Shown: positions 8,260 through 17,016, numbered from the stretch's first letter. The stretch: DNA of 64,000 nt from Streptomyces scabiei 87.22 (GCF_000091305.1 NC_013929.1:1240001-1304000); one strand, 5' to 3'. Numbers and translations: made by a program. The notes: generated by a model from the letters alone, not told the origin.

Positions 8260-9474
8260 TCACCAGACCGGCGGCAGCCCCGTGTAGTGGGCGGCCAGTT
8301 CCGCGGCCGCCTCCCGGGACTGTGTGATCCGGCGCAGCCCGGCGAGCTGGAGACGGTGGTCGAAGGCGCCGCCGTCGGGCCGTGTGTGCAGCAGCCGGAT
8401 CAGGTCGTCGCCGAAACGGGCCGCCTGCCAGACCCGGTCGAGGCACAACCGCGTGTACCGGTCCAGGAGTTGCGCCGTGCCGTCGGTGTACAGCCCGATG
8501 AGGGCGCGGGCGAGGAGCGTCACGTCGGACACCGCGAGATCGAGGCTCGTGGCGGCGATCGGCGGCAGCCCGTGGGCGGCGTCCCCGGCGAGCAGCAGCC
8601 GCCCGTACCGCATCGGCTCGTGGACGTGGGCGCGCAGCGGGGTCACGGATCTGGCGGTGATCGGCCCGTGTTCCAGGGTCCGGCCGATGCCGTCGGGGTC
8701 GTCGATGTCGTCGTCGAGGGCGAGACGCGCGGCCAGTTCGTCCCGGACGCGCGCGTCGGGCCAGTCGGCCGGGTCGGTGCCCGCGGGGACCTGGAGGTGG
8801 AACCGGGACGACGAGCGGGACCGCGGGGCGTGCAGGACGAAGCCGTGGTCGCCGCGCGCGTGGACCGGTTCGCGGGGCGGCGGCACCTCGGCCAGGACGT
8901 CGAGCCAGGCGTACGGGTACTCGTGCTTGTGGACCCGGCGGACCGGAGCGGGAACCACATGGCGGGAGATGCCGTGGAGACCGTCGCAGCCCGCCACCCA
9001 GTCGCAGGACAGCTCCTCCTGGTAGCCGTCGTGGACGAAGTGCACCACCGGCCGCCCGCCGAGCGGGTCCTCGACGCCGACCGCCGCCGCCTGGAACAAC
9101 AGCGGCGGCCCGTCGGCGAGTTGCAGGGCGACGAGGTCCCGCACGATCTCCGTCCGGGCGCAACTCGTGACCGTACGGCCGCCGGTGAGGGCCGGGAGGT
9201 CGAGGCGGTGCCGTGCACGGTCGAAGCGCAGTTCGAGGCCGTGGTGGACCAGACCCTCGGTCTCCGGGCGTCCGGCGGCGCCGCACGCGCGCAGCGCTTC
9301 GACGGTCCCCTGCTCCAGGATGCCGTCGTACCCCCGGCCCGTGCCCGGGCGCCGCTCCACGTCCGCCCGGGTCCGGCTCTCCAGGACCACGCAGTCGATG
9401 TCCGCCCGGTGCAGCAGCCGGGCGAGGAGGAGTCCGGCGGGGCCTCCGCCGATGATGCCGACCTTCGTGCGCAT
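8260..9474 (-). CDS. FAD-dependent aromatic monooxygenase, p-hydroxybenzoate hydroxylase-like
   Basis: A 404-residue single-component flavin hydroxylase whose full length aligns with PobA. It has VGIIGGGPAGLLLARLL at the FAD fold, LEQGTVEALR, CDGLHGISR (the DG motif) and LLLAGDAAHGLPP (the GD motif). By hand alignment to the Pseudomonas enzyme, several substrate-pocket residues differ: the Tyr201 position is His, Ser212 is Ala, Tyr222 is His, and the PPTGAKGLN loop reads PPIAATSLD (Thr294 to Ile, Lys297 to Thr, Asn300 to Asp). Arg214 and the Tyr before GLP near the C-terminus remain. I therefore call it PobA-like with an uncertain phenolic substrate. It lies downstream of a LacI-type regulator gene on the same strand. 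Confidence 0.85.
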   Translation of the reverse strand: MRTKVGIIGGGPAGLLLARLLHRADIDCVVLESRTRADVERRPGTGRGYDGILEQGTVEALRACGAAGRPETEGLVHHGLELRFDRARHRLDLPALTGGRTVTSCARTEIVRDLVALQLADGPPLLFQAAAVGVEDPLGGRPVVHFVHDGYQEELSCDWVAGCDGLHGISRHVVPAPVRRVHKHEYPYAWLDVLAEVPPPREPVHARGDHGFVLHAPRSRSSSRFHLQVPAGTDPADWPDARVRDELAARLALDDDIDDPDGIGRTLEHGPITARSVTPLRAHVHEPMRYGRLLLAGDAAHGLPPIAATSLDLAVSDVTLLARALIGLYTDGTAQLLDRYTRLCLDRVWQAARFGDDLIRLLHTRPDGGAFDHRLQLAGLRRITQSREAAAELAAHYTGLPPVW

Positions 9475-9585
9475 GACGCGCCTCCCGAGGCGGGCGGTCC
9501 GCCGCCCTGTGCGTTCAGCCGTGCCCGTTCGGCCCTGCCCGCTCGGCCGCGTCCGGTCCGCCCGGGCCCGATCGGACCGGCCCGG

Positions 9586-10620
9586 TCAGCTCGACTCGCG
9601 GTGGACGATCCTGGCGCCCAGGACGTCGTGGGTGGTGGGGACCGACGCGGGGTCGCGCACCACGCGGTCGACCAGTTCCGCGAGGTGACGTCCGGACGGC
9701 AGCTCCAGGTGGACGGTGCTGAGGCGCGGCCGCAACAGCCGGCCGAGCATCAGGTCGTCGGCCCCGACCACGGCCGTCTCCCCGGGGATGCCGATGCCCT
9801 CGTCCTGGAGGGCCCGCATCACCAGCATCGCGTATTCGTCGTTGTACGCGAACACCGCGTCCAGACCGAGGGAGCGCCAGTCGCGTGCGAGCCGGGCGGC
9901 GGCCGCCTCGTCGTAGGCGAGCGGCAGCTCCGTGACCGTGGCCTCGGTGCCCTGCACCGCGCGGCGTACACCGGCCAGCCGGGGCTGGGAGAAGACCCCG
10001 AAGCCGGGCTCCTCGGGCACGACGACACCGATGCGGCGGCGGCCGCTCTCGACCAGGTGCCGGCCCGCGCTGTGGCCGACGCCCGCGTGGTCCAGGATCA
10101 ACGCGTGGGCGCCCTCGACGGGTTCGGGGGTCAGGGTGACGACGGCCCTGGCGCCGGAGCGCTTGAGCACCGCCACCCCCTGCGGACCGATACCGACGCC
10201 GGGCACGATGACCGCGACCGGACGCAGCTCCGCCCAGGCACGGGCGGCGTCGTCGCCGCGCAGTCCGATGCCGCCGTGCTGCACGACGGTGTAGTCGAGC
10301 CGGCTGAGGGCCCACTGGATCTCGTTGATGAACTGGCTGTAGAGCGGGCCGACGGGAACGTTCGGGGTGGGCATCAGTACCAGGCGGCTGTGGCCGGCGC
10401 GCAGGCTGCGGGCCGCCGCGTGGGGTACGTAGCCGAGTTCCTTGGCCGCCTCGTGGACCCGGCGGCGGGTCGGCTCGCTGATACGGACGGCGCTGGTGTT
10501 GTTCAGGACGTAGCTGACCGTCGCGCGTGAGACACCCGCGAGCCGTGCCACGTCGGCGCTCGTGGGCACGGATCGCTGCAGGGGCGAGGGCGGGGCGGGC
10601 TCTTTCGGTATCTGCACCAT
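9586..10620 (-). CDS. LacI family transcriptional regulator
   Basis: A 344-residue regulator starting at the ATG at 10620. The N-terminal helix-turn-helix is SADVARLAGVSRATVSYVLN, followed by the hinge region GYVPHAAARSLRAGHSR that sits in the minor groove of DNA. The periplasmic-binding-protein-like effector domain covers residues ~70-340, with QDEGIGIPGETAVVGADD near the end as in most family members. The ligand is probably a small metabolite. Its partner is likely the downstream PobA-like gene on the same strand (111-base gap), which is notable because LacI-type control of such hydroxylases is unusual; IclR or AraC types are the known ones. A long non-coding region lies upstream. Confidence 0.92.
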   Translation of the reverse strand: MVQIPKEPAPPSPLQRSVPTSADVARLAGVSRATVSYVLNNTSAVRISEPTRRRVHEAAKELGYVPHAAARSLRAGHSRLVLMPTPNVPVGPLYSQFINEIQWALSRLDYTVVQHGGIGLRGDDAARAWAELRPVAVIVPGVGIGPQGVAVLKRSGARAVVTLTPEPVEGAHALILDHAGVGHSAGRHLVESGRRRIGVVVPEEPGFGVFSQPRLAGVRRAVQGTEATVTELPLAYDEAAAARLARDWRSLGLDAVFAYNDEYAMLVMRALQDEGIGIPGETAVVGADDLMLGRLLRPRLSTVHLELPSGRHLAELVDRVVRDPASVPTTHDVLGARIVHRESS

Positions 10621-11389
10621 GAGGAGGGCATCCTTGCAGAAGCGGTGAAGGTCGTTCCGGCCGGGGGACCGCCGACCGTGCGAGGCCCGGGTTCGGACCA
10701 CCGATCTTTGTGGCTGGGCAGTTTGGCGAATGTGTTCGAAATCTGTTCAACCGGGCGGCCATTTCACGCCACCTCCACACGCGTGTGTCGGCCGTGTCCG
10801 TGCACAGTCGTGTGGCCTGCTTCCCGCTCCCGGCCGTTGGGCGGGCGACCGGCCCTCGTCCCGTGCCAGGGCGCGCCGGTGACGTGGCGGCACCTCGGTG
10901 TTCGGCCGAGGGTGGTGGCCGATCCGCTGGTCGGGGTCGGCGGTCGGGGAGCGGTCGCGTGCCTGGCCACGGCCGTGCGCCCGGTGCGCGCGGGACGCGC
11001 GCGGAGGTGGGCCCCGCCGGTGCCGCGACCGCCCGGCCGCGCTGCGGCACGGGGTGCCGCGACGCGAAAGCTATGGCGTGAACTATGTGTTCGACGCGGG
11101 TGCGGACACCGGCGCCGCGCCCGCCGGCCGCGCCGCTCGGGACGCGTGCGGACCACGCGGACCACGGCCCGCTGCGGACGCCTCCCGCACCACGCGGACC
11201 ACGGCCCGCTCCGGACGGCTCCCGGGCCACCCGCCGGATGGCGGGCAAGCACCGCCGTACGACGGCGTCCTCGCGCTTGCCGCCGCGCCCATCATCACGG
11301 TACGAACCGTTGGCACACGTCGCGGTCCGCACCGCCGGCCACGCGTCGCGGTGCGCGGCGCGGACGCGGAACCCGCACGAGGAGAAGCC
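10621..11389. other. Long intergenic region with a tandem 37-bp repeat
   Basis: No convincing gene was found in this 769-base gap between the divergent LacI regulator and hydrolase genes; the open frames here are Arg/Pro-rich and lack ribosome sites. A TTCGAAATCTGTTCAA stretch near 10735 is AT-richer than its surroundings and could hold promoters or an operator. At 11152-11188 and 11189-11225 a 37-base unit beginning ACCACGCGGACCACGGCCCG occurs twice in direct tandem with three mismatches. Confidence 0.6.
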
Positions 11390-12364
11390 ATGACCATGAC
11401 CCCGCCCCCGTTCGATCCGGAGCTCGCGGCGGCCCTGGAAGCGATCAAGGACATGGTGCCGCGCGGGCTGACCATGGACGACATCCCGGCGATGCGCCAG
11501 GGCCCCGGCATCGCGCTGCTGGCCCAGCTCGACCTCACCATGGACGGGTTCTTCGAGGTCGAGGACCGGCTGGTGCCGGGCCCTCCGGGGGAGCCGGAGA
11601 TCTCCCTGCTCATCTGCCGTCCGGCCGCTCCCGCGACCCCGGCGGCGCTGCCCGTGATCTACCACGTGCACGGCGGCGGCATGATCGTCGGCAACAACCG
11701 GGTCGGGGTGGACGCGCCGCTGGCGTGGGCGCGGGAGGTGGGCGCGGTCGTGGTGTCCGTGGAGTACCGGCTGGCACCCGAGCACCCGCATCCGGCGCCC
11801 GTCGAGGACGTCTACGCGGGGCTGCTGTGGACGGCCGGGCACGCGCACGAGTTCGGCGGCGACGCCGAGCGGATCATCATCGCGGGGGCGAGCGCGGGCG
11901 GGGGGCTGACCGCCGCGCTGGCGCTGCTCACGCGTGACCGGAAGGGGCCCCGGCCGATCGGGCAGGTGCTGCTGTGCCCGATGCTCGACGACCGCAACGA
12001 CACGCCTTCCGCCCACCAGATGGCGGGGCGGGGGGTGTGGGACCGGACGGCCAACGAGACGGGGTGGACGGCGCTGCTCGGGGAGCGGCGCGGCGGGGAC
12101 GAGGTGTCGGAGTACGCGGCGCCGGCGCGGGCCCTGGATCTGAGCGGGTTGCCTCCGGCGTTCCTGGACGTGGGGTCGGCGGAGACGTTCCGGGACGAGG
12201 TCGTGGCGTACGCGTCCCGGTTGTGGCAGGCGGGTGGGGTCGCGGAGTTGCATGTGTGGCCCGGGGGGTTCCACGGGTTCGACGGGTTCGCGCCGCAGGC
12301 GGCGGTGTCGCGGGAGTGCCGGGAGGCGCATGTGCGGTGGGTTCGGCGGTTGCTCGGGGAGTGA
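11390..12364 (+). CDS. Alpha/beta hydrolase, HSL-type esterase
   Basis: A 324-residue esterase of the hormone-sensitive-lipase type. It has the oxyanion-hole motif YHVHGGGMIVG, the nucleophile elbow IAGASAGGGL (GxSxG, with Ala where GDSAGG has Asp), the acid Asp in FLDVGSAETFRDE and the catalytic His in PGGFHGFDGF. The start ATG at 11390 follows a GAGGAG ribosome site. It is predicted to be cytosolic and to act on short-chain esters; the substrate is unknown. The last third of the gene uses noticeably more runs of G, as is common at Streptomyces gene ends. A copy of the intergenic repeat family follows it. Confidence 0.92.
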   Translation: MTMTPPPFDPELAAALEAIKDMVPRGLTMDDIPAMRQGPGIALLAQLDLTMDGFFEVEDRLVPGPPGEPEISLLICRPAAPATPAALPVIYHVHGGGMIVGNNRVGVDAPLAWAREVGAVVVSVEYRLAPEHPHPAPVEDVYAGLLWTAGHAHEFGGDAERIIIAGASAGGGLTAALALLTRDRKGPRPIGQVLLCPMLDDRNDTPSAHQMAGRGVWDRTANETGWTALLGERRGGDEVSEYAAPARALDLSGLPPAFLDVGSAETFRDEVVAYASRLWQAGGVAELHVWPGGFHGFDGFAPQAAVSRECREAHVRWVRRLLGE

Positions 12365-12380
12365 GGGGGCTTCCCGTCCT

Positions 12381-12474
12381 CAGCAGGGGCTGCGCACCTT
12401 CGACCCCCGGACGTCCGTCCGGTGGGGGCTGGTCGCGCAGTTCCCCGCGCCCCTGGAGAGCAGGGGCTGCGCCC
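12381..12474. repeat. Streptomyces-type intergenic repeat, copy A
   Basis: Contains GGCTGGTCGCGCAGTTCCCC followed by GCGCCCC and GCAGGGGCTGCGC, the same units as at 23.0, 41.2 and 55.4 kb in this window. A shorter piece (CAGCAGGGGCTGCGC) precedes it at 12381. It follows the hydrolase gene and precedes the PucR-like gene, on the same strand. The unit can fold through the CAGTTCCCCGCG arms only if a reverse copy is present, which here it is not, so this is a half element. Confidence 0.75.
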
Positions 12475-12535
12475 ACCGCTCTCCAGACCGTCACCGCTCT
12501 CCCGCCCGGCGGGGCCATGGCGCACTATGAGGCGT

Positions 12536-13555
12536 ATGAAAGAGCTGGCGGGGCGGCTGACCGCGGTGGATCCGGATGCCGGGGCCGCCGTGCGGGTCAT
12601 CGCCTACTTCGACACGCTGGCCGAGGCGCGGGCCGGGCTGGAGGCCCTGGTGCGCGGCGCGGCCGTGCTGGCCGGGTGTCCCGCGCGCCTCGTCGACGCG
12701 GAGCGGCACGTGCGGGTGCGGGTCGAGACCGACGGGCGGCGCCACGACACCGGCCCGCCGCAGGACCCGGGCTGGCCGTCCGCCCCGCTCGTGCCGGGCG
12801 GTGCGCCCGCGCTGTGGCTGGAGCGGGCCGGGGGCGGTGAGCCGAGTGTGGTGGACGCGGTCATCCTGGAGCGGGCCGCCGGGGCGCTGCGGGTGGTGCT
12901 GGACCGCACCCGTGGCCGGGCGCCCCTCTCCCCCGCCGACGACCCGGCGCTCGTGGAGACCGTGCTCGACCCCTCCGCCGACGAGGGGGCCCGGCTGCAC
13001 GCGGCCCGGCGCCTCGGCCTGGACGACCGGGCCACCCGGGTCCGCGCCGTCGCCCCGCTGGGCGGCCGTCCCCGCGTTCTGCGTGTGCGCGGGGGCCGGG
13101 TCGGCGAGGACGAGCTGCCCGCCGGGCGGGTCGGGGTCGGGCCGGAGGTGGCGGTGCTGGGGCTGCCAGGGTCGTGGGCCGAGGCGCGGACGGCGTTGCG
13201 GTTCACCGCCGAGGGCACCGCACAGGACCCCGGTGAACGCGTGGTGCACGCCGACGACCTCGGCGGGATCGCCCTGCTCGCCGGGCTGATCGCGCCGGGG
13301 GCCGAACCGCCGCCGGACGTACGGGACCTGGAGCGGGCCGCGGCGGACGCGCCCTGGATGCTCGCCACGCTCCACGCGGTCGCCACGACCGCGAGCCTGC
13401 GGGCGGCGGCCGGTGGCGTCAACGTCCACCACTCCACCCTCCAGGACCGGCTGACCCACGCGGAGGCGGTCCTCGGCTGGCCGGTGCGCACGCCCCGGGG
13501 ACGGCTCCGGCTGCATCTGGCCCTCACCCTGCGGCACCTGGCCCGCGGCGGCTGA
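12536..13555 (+). CDS. PucR/CdaR-like helix-turn-helix regulator
   Basis: A 339-residue protein starting at the ATG at 12536 behind GAGG. The N-terminal ~300 residues form a low-complexity Ala/Arg/Val-rich sensory region without a recognised domain. The C-terminal 65 residues (LATLHAVATTASLRAAAGGV, then HSTLQDRLTHAEAVLGWPV) match the PucR C-terminal helix-turn-helix that ends in a helix like RLRLHLALTLRHL. It lies directly upstream of the amidase on the same strand, so it may control nitrogen or amide catabolism, as PucR-type proteins often do. That link is inferred from position only. Confidence 0.8.
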   Translation: MKELAGRLTAVDPDAGAAVRVIAYFDTLAEARAGLEALVRGAAVLAGCPARLVDAERHVRVRVETDGRRHDTGPPQDPGWPSAPLVPGGAPALWLERAGGGEPSVVDAVILERAAGALRVVLDRTRGRAPLSPADDPALVETVLDPSADEGARLHAARRLGLDDRATRVRAVAPLGGRPRVLRVRGGRVGEDELPAGRVGVGPEVAVLGLPGSWAEARTALRFTAEGTAQDPGERVVHADDLGGIALLAGLIAPGAEPPPDVRDLERAAADAPWMLATLHAVATTASLRAAAGGVNVHHSTLQDRLTHAEAVLGWPVRTPRGRLRLHLALTLRHLARGG

Positions 13556-13632
13556 GCCCCCGGCCGCCCGCACGAATCGCCGCCCTCGTCAGGCAAGTCG
13601 TCCACGCCGTACCGTCGCGCCCGCGCGGACAT

Positions 13633-13644
13633 TACCGTTCGGTA
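13633..13644. promoter_or_regulatory. TACCG-TT-CGGTA palindrome in the amidase promoter
   Basis: A perfect 5-bp inverted repeat with a two-base centre, 28 bases upstream of the amidase start. This shape is typical of TetR-family operators in Streptomyces. No TetR gene is present in this window; the PucR-like gene lies just upstream instead. The regulator is unknown. Confidence 0.45.
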
Positions 13645-13671
13645 GAAATCCTGCTTCCGGAGGTGTTCCGT

Positions 13672-15096
13672 ATGGATGTCGACCGTGCGCCGGGTCTCGT
13701 GGAGTGTGCTCGGGCACTGGCGGCCGGGGAGGTGACCTCGCGGGCGCTCGTGGAGCGGACGCTCGCCCGGATCGAGGCGAGCCAGGGGACGGTGAACGCG
13801 TTCCGGCGGGTGCGGGCCGAGGCGGCGCTGACGGAGGCCGACGCGGCGGACAGGGAGCTGGCGGAGGGCGGCCGGCGGCCGCTGCTCGGCGTGCCGGTGG
13901 CGGTGAAGGACGACATGGACGTGGCGGGCGAACCGACCGCGTTCGGCTGCCGGGGCGAGTTCCCCTCGCTCCCGGAGGACGGCGAGGCCGTACGGCGGCT
14001 GCGCGCGGCCGGGGCGATCGTCGTGGGCAAGACCAACACGTGCGAGCTGGGACAGTGGCCGTTCACGGAGGGGCCGGCCTTCGGGGCCACCCGCAATCCC
14101 TGGCACCCGGACCACACCCCGGGCGGCTCCTCCGGCGGTTCCGCGGCGGCCGTGGCCGCGGGGATCGTCCCGGCCGCGCTGGGCTCGGACGGCGCCGGAT
14201 CGGTGCGCATCCCCGCCTCCTGGACGCACCTCGTCGGCATCAAGCCCCAGCGCGGCCGCATCTCGACCTGGCCGCACGCGGAGTCCTTCCAGGGCATCAC
14301 CGTCAACGGCACCCTCGCCCGCACGGTGGCCGACGCCGCGCTCCTGCTGGACGCGGCGAGCGGCAACCACGAGGGCGACCTGCACCGGCCCGCCCCCGTG
14401 GACGCCTCGGCCGCCGTCGGCCGGGACCCGGGGCGGCTCAGGATCGCCCTGTCCCTCAAACCGCCCTTCACGGCGCTGCCCGCGCGGCTCGACCCCCGGG
14501 TGCGGGAGCGGGTGCGGGCGGTGGCGGAACGGCTCGCCGCGCTCGGGCACGAGGTGGAGGAGGCGGAGCCCCGGTACGGGCAGATCGGGCTGACCTTCAT
14601 TCCGCGCGCCACCGCCGGCATCGCCGAACGGGTGGGTGCCGTCGCCGAGCGGGAACTCCTCGACCCGCGCACCCTGGAGGCCGCCCGCCTCGGCCGGCTG
14701 CTCGGCGGGGCGCCGCTGCGGCTGGCCCGGCGCGCCGAGTTCGCCCTGCACCGGCGGATCGGCGCGCTCTTCCGGTCGTACGACGTGGTGCTGGCGCCGA
14801 CCACCGCCGCTCCCCCGCCGCGCATCGGCTCCATGCTGAACCTCGGCGGGTTCGGTACCGACCGCGCGATGATCGCGGCCTGCCCGTACGCGTGGCCGTG
14901 GAACGTGCTGGGCTGGCCCGGCGTCAACGTACCGGCGGGGTTCGTGGACGACGGACTGCCGGTGGGCGCCCAGTTGCTCGGCCCGGCGGACAGCGAGCCC
15001 CTTCTGCTGTCGCTGGCCGCGCAGTTGGAGGCGGACCAGCGCTGGCACGAGCGGTGGCCGCCGCGCCGGAGCACCGCGGACTCCCCCGCGGTCTGA
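13672..15096 (+). CDS. Amidase signature family protein
   Basis: A 474-residue amidase. The catalytic Ser-cisSer-Lys triad is visible: Lys in GVPVAVKDDMD, the cis-Ser in TPGGSSGGSAAAV and the nucleophile Ser in GSDGAGSVRIPAS. A Gly/Ser-rich core like this is diagnostic. The C-terminus has WPGVNVPAGFVDDGLPVGAQ, also conserved. The start at 13672 has GGAGG nine bases upstream. It hydrolyses a carboxylic amide in the cytosol. It is not GatA: it lacks gatB/gatC neighbours. It lies behind a PucR-like regulator and has a palindrome in its promoter. Confidence 0.94.
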   Translation: MDVDRAPGLVECARALAAGEVTSRALVERTLARIEASQGTVNAFRRVRAEAALTEADAADRELAEGGRRPLLGVPVAVKDDMDVAGEPTAFGCRGEFPSLPEDGEAVRRLRAAGAIVVGKTNTCELGQWPFTEGPAFGATRNPWHPDHTPGGSSGGSAAAVAAGIVPAALGSDGAGSVRIPASWTHLVGIKPQRGRISTWPHAESFQGITVNGTLARTVADAALLLDAASGNHEGDLHRPAPVDASAAVGRDPGRLRIALSLKPPFTALPARLDPRVRERVRAVAERLAALGHEVEEAEPRYGQIGLTFIPRATAGIAERVGAVAERELLDPRTLEAARLGRLLGGAPLRLARRAEFALHRRIGALFRSYDVVLAPTTAAPPPRIGSMLNLGGFGTDRAMIAACPYAWPWNVLGWPGVNVPAGFVDDGLPVGAQLLGPADSEPLLLSLAAQLEADQRWHERWPPRRSTADSPAV

Positions 15097-15142
15097 GTGT
15101 GCCGGACGCGGGCGGGCGGGTTCGGCGCCCGCCCGCGACCCG

Positions 15143-15148
15143 TACGCT
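15143..15148 (+). promoter_or_regulatory. Candidate -10 box for a leaderless transcript
   Basis: TACGCT fits the Streptomyces -10 consensus (TANNNT) and ends six bases before the ATG at 15155. Transcription would therefore begin at about the start codon, and no ribosome site is visible. This supports a leaderless mRNA for the NfeD-like gene. Confidence 0.45.
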
Positions 15149-15154
15149 GTGACC

Positions 15155-15373
15155 ATGGACGAAGCGTCGATGGTCGGGCTGATGGGACGGGTGACCGGCG
15201 CGGTCGGTCCCGGGCTCGTCGGCGAGGTGATCGTCCGGGTACGGGGCGGCGCCGAGCACTTTCTCGCCTACCCCGCCTCCGCGAAGGACCGGATCGCACC
15301 GGGGACGCTCGTGATGGTGATGGAGTACCTGCCGCCCCGGACGGTGTACGTGTCGGCCGCGTACGACAGTTGA
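15155..15373 (+). CDS. Small NfeD-like OB-fold protein
   Basis: A 72-residue protein. MGRVTGAVGPGLVGEVIVRV, then ASAKDRIAPGTLVMVMEYL and RTVYVSAAY match the OB-fold domain of NfeD proteins (G-x-V-x-G-L at the start, I-x-x-G-x-x-V-x-V in the middle), without the membrane part that full NfeD proteins have. NfeD proteins are typically encoded next to flotillin/SPFH genes and are thought to help cluster them; a flotillin gene follows 161 bases downstream on the same strand. The start is the ATG at 15155, with a GTG two codons earlier as an alternative. The likely leaderless promoter overlaps the gene start. Confidence 0.7.
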   Translation: MDEASMVGLMGRVTGAVGPGLVGEVIVRVRGGAEHFLAYPASAKDRIAPGTLVMVMEYLPPRTVYVSAAYDS

Positions 15374-15534
15374 CGGCCCGTCGGGCCGCCCGCGGCGCGG
15401 TGTGTCGGCCTTCGGGAACCGGTTCGCATCAGGACTGCAACAACGGCCCCTCGCGCCCTGTACCGCCGCCGGGCCACGCGGGACACTCCCGACGTTCGGT
15501 GCCGTGAGGGCACCTGGCCAGAGGGGGTGGGCCG

Positions 15535-16944
15535 ATGTTCGTCGGCATCATCGCGGGGGCGACCGTAGCGGTCGCAGTGGTACTGATCAGTCTCTTCAAG
15601 CTCATGTGGCGTGTCGCCGAACCGAACGAGGCTCTGATCATCTCCGGTTCCAAGCACAAGATGGAGGGCCTCACGGATGGCATGAACTTCCGTATCGTCA
15701 CCGGGCGCGGCACCCTCGTCCTGCCCGGTATGCAGGCGGTGCGCAAGCTCTCCCTCGATCTGAACCAGACCGAACTGGCCGTGGAGTGCGTGACGTTCCA
15801 GGGCATTCCGCTGAAGATCCGGGGCGTCGTCATCTTCAAGGTGGGCGACGACTTCGTCTCCATCGCCAACGCGGCGCGCCGCTTCCTCGGCCAGCAGAAG
15901 CGGGTGTCGGAGCGGGTGCACAACGTGTTCGCCGGTCATCTGCGGTCCATCGTGGGCGGGTTGACGGTCGAGGACATGATCCGGGACCGCGAGAAGCTGA
16001 CCGGCCAGACCCGGGCCGCGTGCGGCACGGAGATGGAGAAACTGGGCCTGATCGTCGACTCGCTGCAGATCCACGAGATCGAGGACCCGACCGGCTACAT
16101 CAAGAACATGGCCATGCCGCACGCGGCGGCCGTGCAGCGGGACGCCCGGATCGCGCAGGCCGAGGCCAACCGGCTCGCCACCGAGGCCGAGCAGCAGGCC
16201 GCGGCACGTATGGCGGAGGCCACCCGGGACAGCGAGATCCTCCAGGCCGGCTACCAGGCCGAGCGGGACAACGCCTCCGCGAAGGCCAAGCAGGCCGGTC
16301 CGTTGGCCGAGGCGGCAGCCCTGCAGGAGGTCGTCGTCCAGGAGACGCGGGTCGCGGAGCTGGCGGCGGCCCGGCGCGAGCAGCAACTGCAGGCGGACGT
16401 GCGCAAGCCGGCCGACGCCAAGGCCTACGAGAAGCGGACCCTCGCCGAGGCCGAGCGCGACGCCCGGATCTCCGCCGCGCAGGCCAAGGCCAAGGAGACC
16501 GAGCTGGCGGCCGCCGCGGAGGCGACCGCGACCCAGCTGACCGGTGAGGCCGAGGCCGCGGCCCGGCAGGCCAAGGGCATCGCCGCCGCCGAGGCCACGC
16601 GCGCGAAGGGGCTCGCGGAGGCCGAGGGCATCAAGGCACGGGCCGCCGCGCTGGCCGAGAACCAGGAGGCGGTGATCGCGCAGCAACTGGCCGAGCAGTG
16701 GCCGGAGATCGTGCAGGCGGGCGCCTCCGCGTTCGGCAACGTCGACAACATGGTGCTGCTCAACGGGGCCGACGGGATGGCGGACATGTTCGCCAAGGCC
16801 CTCACGATGGGCGGGACGGGGCTCGGCCTGGCCCGGCAGCTGCTGTCCTCGATGAACAACCCCAACGGCGCCTCCGCGGGGGTCAACGGGGTGCCGGTGG
16901 AGAAGGTGGCCGTGGAGAAGGTGCAGGTCGACAGGGAGTCGTAG
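15535..16944 (+). CDS. Flotillin-like SPFH/Band 7 protein
   Basis: A 469-residue membrane scaffold protein. Residues ~3-25 form a single N-terminal membrane helix. The SPFH domain follows (EPNEALIISGSKHKMEG, then GIPLKIRGVVIFKVGDD) to about residue 200. A long Ala/Glu/Lys-rich coiled coil covers ~200-390, with many AEA repeats as in flotillins, and the C-terminus is a flexible tail with a VEKVAVEKVQV duplication. Bacterial flotillins organise functional membrane microdomains. The NfeD-like gene directly upstream is the usual companion. No signal for secretion: the protein faces the cytosol. Confidence 0.93.
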   Translation: MFVGIIAGATVAVAVVLISLFKLMWRVAEPNEALIISGSKHKMEGLTDGMNFRIVTGRGTLVLPGMQAVRKLSLDLNQTELAVECVTFQGIPLKIRGVVIFKVGDDFVSIANAARRFLGQQKRVSERVHNVFAGHLRSIVGGLTVEDMIRDREKLTGQTRAACGTEMEKLGLIVDSLQIHEIEDPTGYIKNMAMPHAAAVQRDARIAQAEANRLATEAEQQAAARMAEATRDSEILQAGYQAERDNASAKAKQAGPLAEAAALQEVVVQETRVAELAAARREQQLQADVRKPADAKAYEKRTLAEAERDARISAAQAKAKETELAAAAEATATQLTGEAEAAARQAKGIAAAEATRAKGLAEAEGIKARAAALAENQEAVIAQQLAEQWPEIVQAGASAFGNVDNMVLLNGADGMADMFAKALTMGGTGLGLARQLLSSMNNPNGASAGVNGVPVEKVAVEKVQVDRES

Positions 16945-17003
16945 CGCGGTGACGCGGCGGTGGCCGTCGGCCACCGGGCCCGCGCCCCCGGCGGGGCGCG
17001 GGT

Positions 17004-17009
17004 TAGCGT
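17004..17009 (+). promoter_or_regulatory. Candidate -10 box for a leaderless transcript
   Basis: TAGCGT matches TANNNT and lies seven bases before the GTG at 17017. No ribosome site precedes that GTG, so the PemK-like gene is probably read from a leaderless transcript. Confidence 0.4.
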
Positions 17010-17016
17010 GTGCGCT

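Noticed and set aside
11152..11225. Tandem 37-bp units considered as the start of a CRISPR array.
   Set aside because: Only two units, directly adjacent with no spacers.
12604..15299. Long minus-strand frames opposite the PucR-like and amidase genes.
   Set aside because: They mirror the codon pattern of the plus-strand genes and have no recognisable domain.
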